64,000 nt of DNA, from NCBI RefSeq assembly GCF_026168755.1, contig NZ_JAPFDR010000006.1:1-64000 (forward strand), in the 5' to 3' direction. How positions within the stretch are numbered: position 1 is the stretch's first letter; each line of letters begins with the position of its first letter. Below the pieces are notes generated by a model, which did not search any database, was not told the DNA's origin, and was given only the letters and a program-made list of their open reading frames with translations. Shown here piece after piece: positions 1 to 9,051 of this stretch. The position numbers were made by a program, and so were the translations under genes. The DNA is from Clostridium sp. GTDB taxonomy: Bacteria > Bacillota > Clostridia > Clostridiales > Clostridiaceae.

Positions 1-74
1 GCGGGTATCGTATATCGGTAATACTCCAGCCTTCCAAGCTGGAAAGGTGGGTTCGATTCCCACTACCCGCTCCA
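1..74 (+). tRNA. tRNA-Gly (anticodon TCC)
   Basis: A cloverleaf is visible: the first seven bases pair with bases 64-70, the anticodon loop CTTCCAA gives TCC (Gly), and the T-loop GTTCGATTCC is present. The CCA end is encoded at 72-74. The gene starts at the very first base of the window, so its promoter lies outside. It is the first of three tandem tRNAs. Confidence 0.96.
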
Positions 75-77
75 TAA

Positions 78-154
<77 letters not shown>

Positions 155-159
155 TATTC

Positions 160-235
160 GGTTTACTAGCTCAGTCGGTAGAGCACTTGACTTTTAATCA
201 AGGTGTCCGGGGTTCGATTCCCCGGTAAGCCACCA
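160..235 (+). tRNA. tRNA-Lys (anticodon TTT)
   Basis: The acceptor stem GGTTTAC pairs with GTAAGCC at 225-231. The anticodon loop CTTTTAA gives TTT (Lys), the T-loop is GTTCGATTC, and CCA is encoded at 233-235. It is the last tRNA of the cluster and is followed at once by a terminator. Confidence 0.96.
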
Positions 236-270
236 AAAAAAGAAACTCAATAGAGTTTCTTTTTTTATTT
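236..270 (+). terminator. Intrinsic terminator of the tRNA cluster
   Basis: AGAAACTC and GAGTTTCT form an 8-bp stem around the loop AATA, followed by a run of T. It starts directly after the tRNA-Lys CCA and should end the tRNA transcript. Confidence 0.9.
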
Positions 271-375
271 ATATAAAAATATAATTATTAAATTTTAAAA
301 GTCATTTATTTATAATGCTAACCAATAAAATTGGAAATTCATATTATATTATGAATTGCTTTTTTAGGAGGTAAA

Positions 376-822
376 ATGGAGAGTAAAGGCTATGATAAAA
401 AAGATAATGAAGAAAAAGAAAAGATAGATCAATATATTATAAAATTTGAAGTTAACTTAGGAAATATGGAAAAAGTAGGAGTTGCATTTTTAGTAGCAGG
501 TTATTCAAATTATATATATGCTGCTAATTTAGATATATTAGATGCGCAAGATAGAAATAATACAGGCCAAACTTCTGAAGAAGCATTTTTATTTAGTCAA
601 AGGTTAGTTTTATTAGGTTATATATTACTATGGATAGTTGCATCAAATAGATTATATATAAAAGATTTTAGCAATATTTATAGAGGAGAAAATAATGATT
701 TAGTTGCATATAAAAATGTTGCTAATTCATACTTAATAAGTGTATTTGCTAATTTAATGAGATTAGAAGCTTTTAATAAATTAAATGAGGATGAAATACA
801 GGAAGAAAAAAATGAGGAATAA
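376..822 (+). CDS. Small putative membrane protein, unknown function
   Basis: I do not recognise this 148-residue protein. The N-terminus (1-20) is highly charged. Hydrophobic stretches at about 34-55 and 73-92 could be two membrane segments, a weaker one lies near 116-128, and the C-terminal tail is acidic. AGGAGG sits six bases before the ATG, so the start is well supported. It is followed after 53 bases by another unknown gene in the same direction, which may share its transcript. No catalytic motif is visible. Confidence 0.75.
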   Translation: MESKGYDKKDNEEKEKIDQYIIKFEVNLGNMEKVGVAFLVAGYSNYIYAANLDILDAQDRNNTGQTSEEAFLFSQRLVLLGYILLWIVASNRLYIKDFSNIYRGENNDLVAYKNVANSYLISVFANLMRLEAFNKLNEDEIQEEKNEE

Positions 823-875
823 TAATAACTAAATAAAATTTATTAATATAAAAAGTAAAATATAGGAGTGATTAT

Positions 876-1385
876 ATGCTAATTTCGGTTAATGAAGATG
901 ACTTTAAAGACAAAGTTAAGATTAGATTCAATAATATTACAGAGGGAATCAATAAATTTGAAAATAAAATCTTAGAATCTAATAATTCATATGATTTTGA
1001 ACAAAGTATGATTGGTTTTTTAGAAGAAGCAGTAAGATTAAATGGAGTAGAAAATTCATATGTTGATTTTTATTTTAATGTATTAGAAGAAGATGCGAAG
1101 ATAAGATTTAAAGAACTTTTAAATTGTGAAGATAAAGAATTTATGGAAAAATTTGAAGGTGAGAATAGTAAATCTGGAATTTATTATAATCTAACATTAG
1201 AAAGTATTCCTTTTATAGTTAGAATAATAACTAAAGAAATATTATTTTCTACTATATATTTTACAAAAGAGCCATTTACCATATGGGGTAATTACAACGA
1301 AAAATTCCCGGTATTTTATAAAGAAAAAAGTGTATACGATAAATATGAAAATATAGCTAAAAATTTTAAATTAAAAATAATATAA
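876..1385 (+). CDS. Hypothetical protein, unknown function
   Basis: The product is 169 residues, acidic, without a signal peptide or clear membrane segment, so it is probably cytosolic. The start has a usable ribosome binding site (ATAGGAG, eight bases upstream). The middle (about 45-90) looks helical and the C-terminal part looks like a mixed alpha/beta fold, but I recognise no family or active site. Base composition and codon use match its neighbours. It could be co-transcribed with the small membrane protein upstream. Confidence 0.7.
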   Translation: MLISVNEDDFKDKVKIRFNNITEGINKFENKILESNNSYDFEQSMIGFLEEAVRLNGVENSYVDFYFNVLEEDAKIRFKELLNCEDKEFMEKFEGENSKSGIYYNLTLESIPFIVRIITKEILFSTIYFTKEPFTIWGNYNEKFPVFYKEKSVYDKYENIAKNFKLKII

Positions 1386-1558
1386 TAGGATTGATTAATT
1401 TGTTTATAATAGGTAATAAAATGTAAATTTAATTGAATATATGAGAAAAAAAGGTTGAAGAAATATGGGAAAAATAGTAAAATATAAACAGTGGAATAAT
1501 ATCAATTGATATTTAATATTTCAATAAAATGTTGATGGGTATGGGGTGAGATATAAAT

Positions 1559-2758
1559 ATGAAAGTAGGGGCAATTTATGATAAAAATAGTGAGTTAGAA
1601 TATTTTTTTGAAATTTCAGCAGATATTATGGCTATTATAGGGGAAGATGGGAAAATTAAAAAAATAAGTAGATGTTGTAGTGAATTATTAGGATGGACTG
1701 AAAGGGAATTACTTCAATATGAATGGCATAATTTTATTCATAAAGAGGATTTAAAAGGCATTTTAAACATTATAACAAGTGAGTCTATAAGTAATGGGGT
1801 TAAGGGATTAAAAGTTAGATTTAAATGTAAAAATGATGATTATAAGTTGATGGAGTATAGCTGTAAGTTTATGGAAGAAAAGCGTGTGTATATTTTAACT
1901 GCCAGAGATATAACTGAAGAAAAGAAAATTAAAGAAGAAAAAATTGCTTATGAAAAGGCAATTGAATTAGAAAGTTTAAAAAGTGAATTTTTTTCTAATA
2001 TATCACATGAATTTAAAACACCTTTAAATATAATATTAGCAACTATGCAAGTAATAAATAAAAATATTGAAAATAAAAATATAAGAGCAAGTGATGAAGA
2101 AAATTTGAATAAATATATGAATTCAATTAGGCAAAATTGCTATAGGCTTCTTAGGTTGGTTAATAACATAATTGATATTAGTAAAATGGATTATGGATAT
2201 TATAATATTGAATTAGGAAATTACAATATTATAAGTGTGGTCGAAGATATTACAATGTCTATTTTAGAATATGTAAATAATAAGGGGATAGAGCTTATTT
2301 TCGATACTGAGATTGAAGAAGAAATAATTGCATGTGATCCAGATAAGATAGAAAGGATAATTCTAAATTTATTATCTAATGCAATTAAGTATACAAAAGA
2401 TGGCGGAAAAATATATGTTAACATAGGAAAAGATAATGAAAATGTTTATATATCAGTGAGAGATAATGGTATAGGTATGCCTGAAAAAAAACTTCGTACA
2501 ATATTTGAAAGGTATACTCAGATTGATAATAAGCTAACTAGAAGGGCTAATGGTAGTGGGATAGGATTATCACTTGTTAAATCACTTGTTAAAATGCATC
2601 AAGGTGATATATATGTAGAGAGTAAGATTAATGAAGGTAGTAAATTTACTATAAGCCTTCCTATAAGACAAGTTGAAAGTAAGAATAAAAAAATTAGCAA
2701 TTTAACTAAATCAAAGGTTGAAAAGTGTAGTATTGAATTTGCAGATATATATAATTAA
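1559..2758 (+). CDS. Orphan PAS-domain sensor histidine kinase
   Basis: This 399-residue kinase has no membrane segment, so it should sense a cytosolic signal. A PAS domain covers about 10-120 (RDITEEKK at its end). The HisKA dimerisation helix carries the phospho-acceptor His150 in SNISHEFKTPLN. The catalytic domain has an N box near 270-277 (NLLSNAIK), G1 DNGIGM at 302-307, an F box around 315 and G2 GSGIGL at 332-337, so it should be active. GGGGTGAG precedes the ATG. No response regulator lies beside it, so its partner is unknown. Confidence 0.9.
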   Translation: MKVGAIYDKNSELEYFFEISADIMAIIGEDGKIKKISRCCSELLGWTERELLQYEWHNFIHKEDLKGILNIITSESISNGVKGLKVRFKCKNDDYKLMEYSCKFMEEKRVYILTARDITEEKKIKEEKIAYEKAIELESLKSEFFSNISHEFKTPLNIILATMQVINKNIENKNIRASDEENLNKYMNSIRQNCYRLLRLVNNIIDISKMDYGYYNIELGNYNIISVVEDITMSILEYVNNKGIELIFDTEIEEEIIACDPDKIERIILNLLSNAIKYTKDGGKIYVNIGKDNENVYISVRDNGIGMPEKKLRTIFERYTQIDNKLTRRANGSGIGLSLVKSLVKMHQGDIYVESKINEGSKFTISLPIRQVESKNKKISNLTKSKVEKCSIEFADIYN

Positions 2759-2785
2759 ATATTTAGAATTAATTAAAATTTAAAT

Positions 2786-2813
2786 ATCCTTCTGCTTAAT
2801 AGGGCAGAGGGAT
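2786..2813. terminator. Hairpin between convergent genes
   Basis: TCCTTCTGC and GCAGAGGGA form a 9-bp stem with one G-U pair, between the 3' ends of the histidine kinase and the permease pair. The flanks are A/T-rich, and it probably serves both strands as a bidirectional terminator. Confidence 0.65.
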
Positions 2814-2822
2814 AATTAAATT

Positions 2823-3359
2823 TTAATTATATTTATTATAAAGCTCATTTATAGAATCTTTTGACATTAGCAAATTTACCAAATAGCTCATTATTAAAAC
2901 ACCAGGGATATCTATTAATAATCTGACCAAAGTAAATTTATAGCCAAGTGCTGAAAATTCAAATAGTAATGTTGAAATTTTAGTTAAGCACCAAGCATTC
3001 ATAAAAATAATTATATTTGAAAACTTTGCACCTTTTTTTATTAAAACTGCAGTAAAAGGAAAAGCAGCATACATAGGACCAGCAGCTACTGAACCAATTA
3101 ACATAGCTAGAAGAATACCAATTATTCCGGAATTATTTCCCATGTATTTCATAAGTTGTTCTCTAGGAATCCATACGTCTATTAATCCTAATAAAATCAT
3201 TACAGGAGGAAGAACAGAGAGCATTTGTAATATATTAGAGCTGGCGGTATTAATAGTTTGAGTAAGTATTGATTTATTAAAAAAAGATAATATTATAAGT
3301 ACTAATAAGGATATTAAAAAGGATTTATACCTTTTAAAAATTTTTATTATAGTATTCAT
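2823..3359 (-). CDS. Permease-like membrane protein, second half of a split pair
   Basis: A 178-residue membrane protein with about four or five hydrophobic segments, including AMLIGSVAAGPMYAAFPFTA with its conserved small residues. The layout resembles the predicted-permease family PF03773 (YraQ/ArsP-like), here split into two short genes. Its start overlaps the stop of the upstream partner by four bases (ATGA), so the two are translationally coupled and probably form one complex. The substrate is unknown; some relatives move metalloid or organic-arsenic compounds, but nothing here shows that. Confidence 0.72.
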   Translation of the reverse strand: MNTIIKIFKRYKSFLISLLVLIILSFFNKSILTQTINTASSNILQMLSVLPPVMILLGLIDVWIPREQLMKYMGNNSGIIGILLAMLIGSVAAGPMYAAFPFTAVLIKKGAKFSNIIIFMNAWCLTKISTLLFEFSALGYKFTLVRLLIDIPGVLIMSYLVNLLMSKDSINELYNKYN

Positions 3360-3841
3360 ATAAACATCATAATCCTTCCTAAAATAATTCCTACAACAAT
3401 TGAAAATATAAATGCAATCAGATTTCTTAATAGTGCAGCTCTTTTACCAATATATTTAATTTCAAGGGGAAGTGTCATAAGACCAATTAGTACTAAGGAT
3501 GAAACAAGTGTGGCAACTTGTGAATATCCAGCACCGTTTAAAAGTAAGGTATTACCAAGTGAAAATGTAACAAAAGTAGGCATCATTGTAATTGCGCCTA
3601 TAATATCAGCAAGTATAATACCAATAAAACCTGAACTAGTACCTAATATTTTAGATATTGTATCTGTGGTGAAAAATGAAAGTAATATTCCTACAGTTAT
3701 TATTATGCAAAGAAATTGAGGTAATATATTTTCAAATGACTTTAATCCTAATATAATAGCTTTCTTTGTTTTACTTTTGTCTTTTATAAATGATATTATT
3801 ATAGAAACTATTGCTAAACTATATAAGATGATAGGGGTCAT
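3356..3841 (-). CDS. Permease-like membrane protein, first half of a split pair
   Basis: This 161-residue membrane protein has about five hydrophobic segments and carries GIILADIIGAITMMPTFVTF, which mirrors the Gly/Pro-rich motif of the downstream partner. The two proteins look like the two halves of a YraQ-like (PF03773) permease, each with one copy of the repeated core. It is first in a two-gene operon on the minus strand. The family assignment rests on pattern and topology, so it is moderately sure. Confidence 0.7.
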   Translation of the reverse strand: MTPIILYSLAIVSIIISFIKDKSKTKKAIILGLKSFENILPQFLCIIITVGILLSFFTTDTISKILGTSSGFIGIILADIIGAITMMPTFVTFSLGNTLLLNGAGYSQVATLVSSLVLIGLMTLPLEIKYIGKRAALLRNLIAFIFSIVVGIILGRIMMFI

Positions 3842-3913
3842 AAAATACTCCTAAAAATGATTCAGTTATATTTTATGATTTAAAGAGAAATAATGTGAAT
3901 TATACATAAAATA

Positions 3914-3952
3914 ATAGCAATGTATTTAGAAAATTTATCTATACATTGCTAT
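3914..3952 (-). terminator. Terminator of the patatin-like gene
   Basis: ATAGCAATGTA and TACATTGCTAT form an 11-bp perfect stem just downstream of the patatin-like gene on the minus strand, followed on that strand by TATTTTAT. Confidence 0.75.
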
Positions 3953-3962
3953 TTAATTAGTT

Positions 3963-4910
3963 TTAACCGAAATTTCTATTGGGAATATGAGTATTTCTGT
4001 ATCTAGAAATATAAGAGTTAAAACTCCACTTTGCAAGAAAAGTTTTTGCACAATCATAACCTGAATTGAATAAGTTAAGATATTCGTCCTTTGATATGCC
4101 AAAATCAACAGTACCAACATCATATGTTCTGATTTTAATAGTTCTTACTGAATCTTTATTATTTAAAAAAGCTTCATCATCTTTAGTAAGTATAGTATCA
4201 ATTACATCACAGGAATAAGATATTAAATTACTTTTACTTGGATTAACTATTTTTAAATCATTATTACTAATTAGTTTTAGTCCGAATGTTGGCCAACGAG
4301 GATTATTTTCAACATCGAAGATCCAAATTGGAAAATTACTTAGTAATCCACCATCAACTATAAAGCTTGAATTTTTACCATTCTTAAGAATTACAGGGTT
4401 AAAATAAAAGGGAATACTAATACTCATTCTTACCGCTTTAGCAATACTAAATTCTAAGGGATCAATATTGTATTTTACTAAATCATCTGGAAGAATAAGT
4501 AACCTTTTATTTGTGATATCAGAAGCAATTATCTTAAGAGGGCTAACCCCATTTATAGATATATCCTTAAATTTAGTTTTACCTTTAGCTTTATATAATT
4601 TAGATAAATATTCTTCTATGTTATTACCAGAAAATAATCCTTTATTTTTAAAAAGGTTTATAGTTGGACCAATAAAGGGTAATAAAGTTAATTTATTTTT
4701 TACATAGAAATCTTTAAAGTCTAACTTTAAAAGTATATCTTTTAGATCCTTTCCTGTATAGCCTACTGCTAATAATGAAGTTACTATAGCACCGGCAGAA
4801 GTTCCAGCAAACCTTTCAAAGGTATATCCATGTTCTTCTAAATAAGAAATTGCACCTAATAGTGCGATTCCTTTTACTCCTCCACCTTCACAAACTATAT
4901 CTGCCTTCAT
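3963..4910 (-). CDS. Patatin-like phospholipase family protein
   Basis: This 315-residue protein probably hydrolyses acyl esters of phospholipids through a Ser-Asp dyad. The oxyanion motif GGGVKG is at 9-14, the nucleophile elbow GTSAG at 36-40 has Ser38, and the catalytic Asp186 lies in VDGGLLSN. All key residues of the family are present. There is no signal peptide, so it should act in the cytosol or at the inner face of the membrane. It stands alone, with its own terminator; the physiological lipid substrate cannot be read from sequence. Confidence 0.9.
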   Translation of the reverse strand: MKADIVCEGGGVKGIALLGAISYLEEHGYTFERFAGTSAGAIVTSLLAVGYTGKDLKDILLKLDFKDFYVKNKLTLLPFIGPTINLFKNKGLFSGNNIEEYLSKLYKAKGKTKFKDISINGVSPLKIIASDITNKRLLILPDDLVKYNIDPLEFSIAKAVRMSISIPFYFNPVILKNGKNSSFIVDGGLLSNFPIWIFDVENNPRWPTFGLKLISNNDLKIVNPSKSNLISYSCDVIDTILTKDDEAFLNNKDSVRTIKIRTYDVGTVDFGISKDEYLNLFNSGYDCAKTFLAKWSFNSYISRYRNTHIPNRNFG

Positions 4911-5260
4911 TGATTCACCACCTAATATATTTAAATTAATATATTATATGATTTAAAATATAATTGATATAATAACGTTAATATAGAGTATAATTTTTAT
5001 TAGAATTTAGATAATATTCACGGAGTTTTTATTTGAAACTAATGTTGATATTTTAAATATTTGATAAATATCAGCTATAATAAGTACATTTTAATTAAAA
5101 ATAGGTACATTTAAGCTATTTTCAAAATTTTACATATATATAGATGAATATATTAGTTGTAATTTCTCAGCATTTTAAGCATTACAAAAATAATTTAATT
5201 AGTATATCATATAAGTATCTAGTTTTAAAAAAGTCAAAAATAAGAATAGAGGTGAGAATA
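4911..5260. other. Gene-free stretch, nothing recognised
   Basis: About 350 A/T-rich bases between the divergent patatin-like gene and the broken cation transporter gene. They must hold promoters for both, but I see no convincing -35/-10 pair with normal spacing, no operator dyad and no conserved RNA. Confidence 0.5.
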
Positions 5261-6163
5261 ATGAAACTAGAGAATAAAATATTAAAACTATCTGTAGTAG
5301 GTGCGTTATTCTTTGCACTATTTGGTATCGCATGGGGCTGAGCTTTAAAGTCTGATATGATTATATTCGATGGATTATATTCATTTATCAGTGTAATATT
5401 ATCAATGTTATCACTTTATATTAATAATTATATGGCGAAGAGAGATTTTGAAAAATTTCCTTTTGGTAAACATATTTTAGAGCCAATAGTTATTTCAATA
5501 AAATCATTAATAATAACTATTATGTGTTTATATTCATTAGTAGGAGCCGTAAAGACCATAGTAAGTGGTGGAAATAACTTAGAGTTTGGATTAGCAATTA
5601 TATATTCAATTATATCAGTTATTGGTTGTGGAGTGATTTCACTATATATGAAGATTAAATCAAAAGCGTTATCTTCAGAACTTATTAAGGCAGAATTTAC
5701 TCAATGGCTTATGGACACATCATTAAGTGCAGCAGTATTAGCGGCATTTATAATAGGTATTGCTATATCAAATACAAAATTGAATTTCTTGAATCCATAT
5801 ATTGATCCAGGTATGACGGTTGCAGCATCACTATTATGTATTAGAATACCTATAAAGATTTTTATAGAAAACTTTAAGGAAGTAATATGTGTAAAAGCTA
5901 ATGATGAAATTAATGATGATATATATGTATTAGTTAAAGAAATTGAGGAAGAATATAATTTTGAAGATTCTATAACAAGAGTATCTAAAGTTGGACGTGA
6001 ACTTAGAATTGAAATTGATTTTGTTTATAATAAAGATAGTAAGCTTAAGACATTAGATCAAATGGATAATGTAAGAGAAGAAATAAATGATGCAATTAAG
6101 CATATTGATTATAAAAAGTGGTTGAATGTATCTTTTACAGGAAACAAAAAATGGGCAATGTAA
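5261..6163 (+). pseudogene. Cation diffusion facilitator transporter, broken by an in-frame TGA
   Basis: Members of the CDF family export divalent metals by proton exchange. A good ribosome binding site (AGAGGTGAG) and ATG at 5261 open a frame that reads MKLENKILKLSVVG to AWG, meets TGA at 5339-5341, then continues in the same frame through ALKSDMIIFDGLYSF to the natural end at 6163. The whole would be 300 residues with FDGLYS, FPFGKH and a C-terminal cytoplasmic domain, as in the family. The stop falls in the first membrane segment. A product restarting at the ATG at 5357 (268 residues) would lack that helix and has no clear ribosome binding site. I read it as a recent pseudogene; a sequencing error is the alternative. 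Confidence 0.82.
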
Positions 6164-6240
6164 AAGTCAGTGAAAGCTAGCTTTTTTGTTTGTTATCAAA
6201 TTGAAGAGTAAATGGAGTTTATTAATTAAATAACATGTAT

Positions 6241-6276
6241 TTAAAGGAGCTAAATTTTTGGCTCCTTTAAATTTTG
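6241..6276 (+). terminator. Intrinsic terminator after the cation transporter gene
   Basis: TTAAAGGAGC and GCTCCTTTAA form a perfect 10-bp stem around a T-rich loop, followed by ATTTTG. Confidence 0.85.
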
Positions 6277-6548
6277 TAAGATAAATTTAATAATATATTA
6301 ATAGTAAATTAAGGTTTGTAATATAAAATTATGAATAAAGATATTAAAAATGAAAATATGGAACTTTTTAAAGGTTAAATATGTCTAATAAATAATATAA
6401 GAGTAATTTTTTATATTTTAATTTTATTTATATAAAAATATTATATTAAAAATTTATAAGTAACCTTATATGGAAGGATAAACCAATAAATGATATTATA
6501 AAATAAAATACAAATAAATTATAAATAATAAATATTATGGAGGTAAAT

Positions 6549-9050
6549 ATGGGGACAAGTTTTAAAAGAATGCTTTCAATACTTTTAACATTAACATTAG
6601 CATTAGGTATAGTAGGGTGTTCAAAAGATGGAGGAAAATCTTCAATGGGGAGATATGTTGAAGAGCGATATGAAGTACCTGAAGGGGTTGAAGTCCAAAC
6701 TTTAAGCTTATTAGAAAATGACAAAATAGGTATGATTGGATATTCGACAGAAGATAGGAAGCCAGTAGCTTTTATTTCTGAAGATGGAGGTAAAACATGG
6801 ACACAAAACTCTATAGTGCTACCAAAAGAAGAAGGAAAAGAAACATATACTAATAATATAGTGTATTTAAGTAATGGTACAATACTATTATCATATTACT
6901 TTGAAAAACCTTTTACAGAAATGGAAGAGGGAGCAATAGATGATTCTATGTCAGTTGAAGGTGAGGCAACAACAGAAGAGTTTGTTTATGAGGAACCAGA
7001 ATATAAATATGCTACAGTAGATGCAGATGGTAATTTAACTGATATTGATTTAGATCTTTCAATATATAATGATGATGATGATTCAATGGAAATGGGAATG
7101 GGCTATAGTAGCTTTAAAACTAGTTCAAACGGAGATGTATTCTTTACTGCCGGTAGTAATAATGAAAAAGTAGTTCAATTTGATGGTGAAACTTTTGAAG
7201 AGAAGAATATATATGAAGCTAAAGAATGGATAAGTGACTTTTTTTTAGTTGGTGATTCATTAGTTATATATGAATTTGACTCAATAGTAGAATATGACAC
7301 TACTAATGGGAAAGAAAAAGGAAATTTAGAAGCTTTAGAAAAAGCAACAATATCTGAAAACTCTAATTATTATCCAACTTTCCTTAATTCAGGAAGTAAA
7401 GATAAAATATATTACTATAATACTTTAGGTTTATATGAGTATGATATGAAAAGTGAAAAAGTAAATCAATTAGTTGATTCTGCAATTTCATCTTTTGGTG
7501 ATAGCGAAATGAATATAACATCATTCGTTGAAAAGAGTAATGGTGAATTTTTAACAACATTTAGTGATTTCTCTAATGCTGAAGCTGGATCTGCAATTAT
7601 TAATTTTGCTTATGATGCAAATATACCATCAGTTCCAGAAAATCAACTTGTAGTATATTCATTATTAGAAAATTATTCAATTAGACAAGCTATTTCAAAA
7701 TATTCAAAAGAACATCCAGATACTTATGTTAAGTATGAAATTGGTTTAAATTATGGTGATGGGAAAACTCAATCAGATGCACTTAAAACTTTAAATACTG
7801 AAATAATGGCTGGAAATGGACCTGATGTAATAATATTAGATGGTTTATCAGCTGAATCATATATTGAAAAAGGATTATTAGAAGATATAAGCGATATTAT
7901 AAATCCTTTAGCAGAGGATGGAACAATATTTAAGAATATTGCAGATGCATATACTAATGATGGAAAGATATATCAAATACCAACATCATTTAAATATCCA
8001 ATATTATTAGGAAATAAGAATGATATTGCTTCAGTTTCTGATTTAGATTCATTAGTTGAGTTAACAAAAAAATTGTCAACTCAAAGTGAGAAAAGAATAT
8101 TTAATAATTACTTTACTCCAAACTCTTTAGTTTATTCATTATATTATCTATATGGAAGTGATTGGTTAAATGAAGACGATACTATAAATGAAGATGCATT
8201 AAAAAGTTTCTTTGAAAAAGCTAATGAAATGTATTCTGCAATTCAAACTAATGAAGAAGCTTATATGAAAACTATGGAGAATAAATACTCTCAATTAGAA
8301 GGCTATAATGAAGGATCTTCTATAGTGATAGATACTGAAGAGAATGTTGATGAAGAATTAGATGAAGAATATAGCGAAGAAGATTATGAAGATTTATATG
8401 CATTATATGATTTACAGTATTATTTAAATCCATCTATTTATGCAGACTCATTTTTACTTGAGGGTAGTTCATTATTAGGTTTAGGTGGACTTGCTGGAAC
8501 TTATGATTATGGATCTATGGTTACTCTTTTAAACACTTCACCTGAAATAGATTATAAAGTTTTAACTAGAGGAGAAGAAAACATATTAATTCCATCTAAC
8601 TTAGTTGGAATTAATGCAAAGGGAAAAAATAAAGAACAAGCTAAAGAAATCTTAACATCATTAATAAAGAATAACTCTAGTGAAATGTATTCTGATGGAG
8701 GATTTAGTATAAATAAAAATAGCTTTGAAAATGCCTTTTCTATAGAAAAAATGAAAGAAGAAGGATATGAATTAGAATTTGATGAAGCAACAAATCACTA
8801 TATTCAAGGTACATCAGGTTGGTCTGATGAATTTGGAAATTCAAAGGAAATAAATATATTATATCCAAATGATGAAGATGTAAATAAATTAAAGGGTGAA
8901 ATAGAAAGCTTAAATACTGCTACAACAGTTAATACTATATTGTTAACAGAAGTTGCAAAGCAATTTGCTTCATATGTACAAGGTGAAATATCTTTAGAGG
9001 AGGCTATAAATACAGTTGTAGATAACTTGGATTTATACTTATCAGAGTAA
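6549..9050 (+). CDS. Lipoprotein with beta-propeller-like N-terminus fused to an ABC solute-binding domain
   Basis: The start at 6549 is chosen because GGAGGT at 6540-6545 sits just upstream; an in-frame ATG at 6537 has no binding site. The product is 833 residues. Residues 1-24 are a lipoprotein signal with lipobox IVGC and Cys24. Residues about 40-360 contain an Asp-box (SEDGGKTW, 77-84) and repeating beta-strand text typical of a sialidase/BNR-type propeller. From about 363 the text is a family-1 extracellular solute-binding domain (KTLNTEIMAGNGPDVIILDG). This is about twice the usual length of a binding protein. An acidic insert lies near 600-620. It heads an operon with two permeases, so it should deliver a sugar or glycan-like ligand to them. 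Confidence 0.88.
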   Translation: MGTSFKRMLSILLTLTLALGIVGCSKDGGKSSMGRYVEERYEVPEGVEVQTLSLLENDKIGMIGYSTEDRKPVAFISEDGGKTWTQNSIVLPKEEGKETYTNNIVYLSNGTILLSYYFEKPFTEMEEGAIDDSMSVEGEATTEEFVYEEPEYKYATVDADGNLTDIDLDLSIYNDDDDSMEMGMGYSSFKTSSNGDVFFTAGSNNEKVVQFDGETFEEKNIYEAKEWISDFFLVGDSLVIYEFDSIVEYDTTNGKEKGNLEALEKATISENSNYYPTFLNSGSKDKIYYYNTLGLYEYDMKSEKVNQLVDSAISSFGDSEMNITSFVEKSNGEFLTTFSDFSNAEAGSAIINFAYDANIPSVPENQLVVYSLLENYSIRQAISKYSKEHPDTYVKYEIGLNYGDGKTQSDALKTLNTEIMAGNGPDVIILDGLSAESYIEKGLLEDISDIINPLAEDGTIFKNIADAYTNDGKIYQIPTSFKYPILLGNKNDIASVSDLDSLVELTKKLSTQSEKRIFNNYFTPNSLVYSLYYLYGSDWLNEDDTINEDALKSFFEKANEMYSAIQTNEEAYMKTMENKYSQLEGYNEGSSIVIDTEENVDEELDEEYSEEDYEDLYALYDLQYYLNPSIYADSFLLEGSSLLGLGGLAGTYDYGSMVTLLNTSPEIDYKVLTRGEENILIPSNLVGINAKGKNKEQAKEILTSLIKNNSSEMYSDGGFSINKNSFENAFSIEKMKEEGYELEFDEATNHYIQGTSGWSDEFGNSKEINILYPNDEDVNKLKGEIESLNTATTVNTILLTEVAKQFASYVQGEISLEEAINTVVDNLDLYLSE

Positions 9051-9051
9051 T

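Noticed and set aside
2221..2424. Reverse-strand frames inside genes, as here inside the PAS kinase
   Set aside because: They have no binding sites or recognisable domains and overlap well-supported genes, so they are chance frames.
5339..5341. TGA in the cation efflux gene as a selenocysteine codon
   Set aside because: The position is a hydrophobic membrane residue in relatives, no Cys is conserved there, and I see no SECIS-like hairpin just after it. A nonsense change is simpler.
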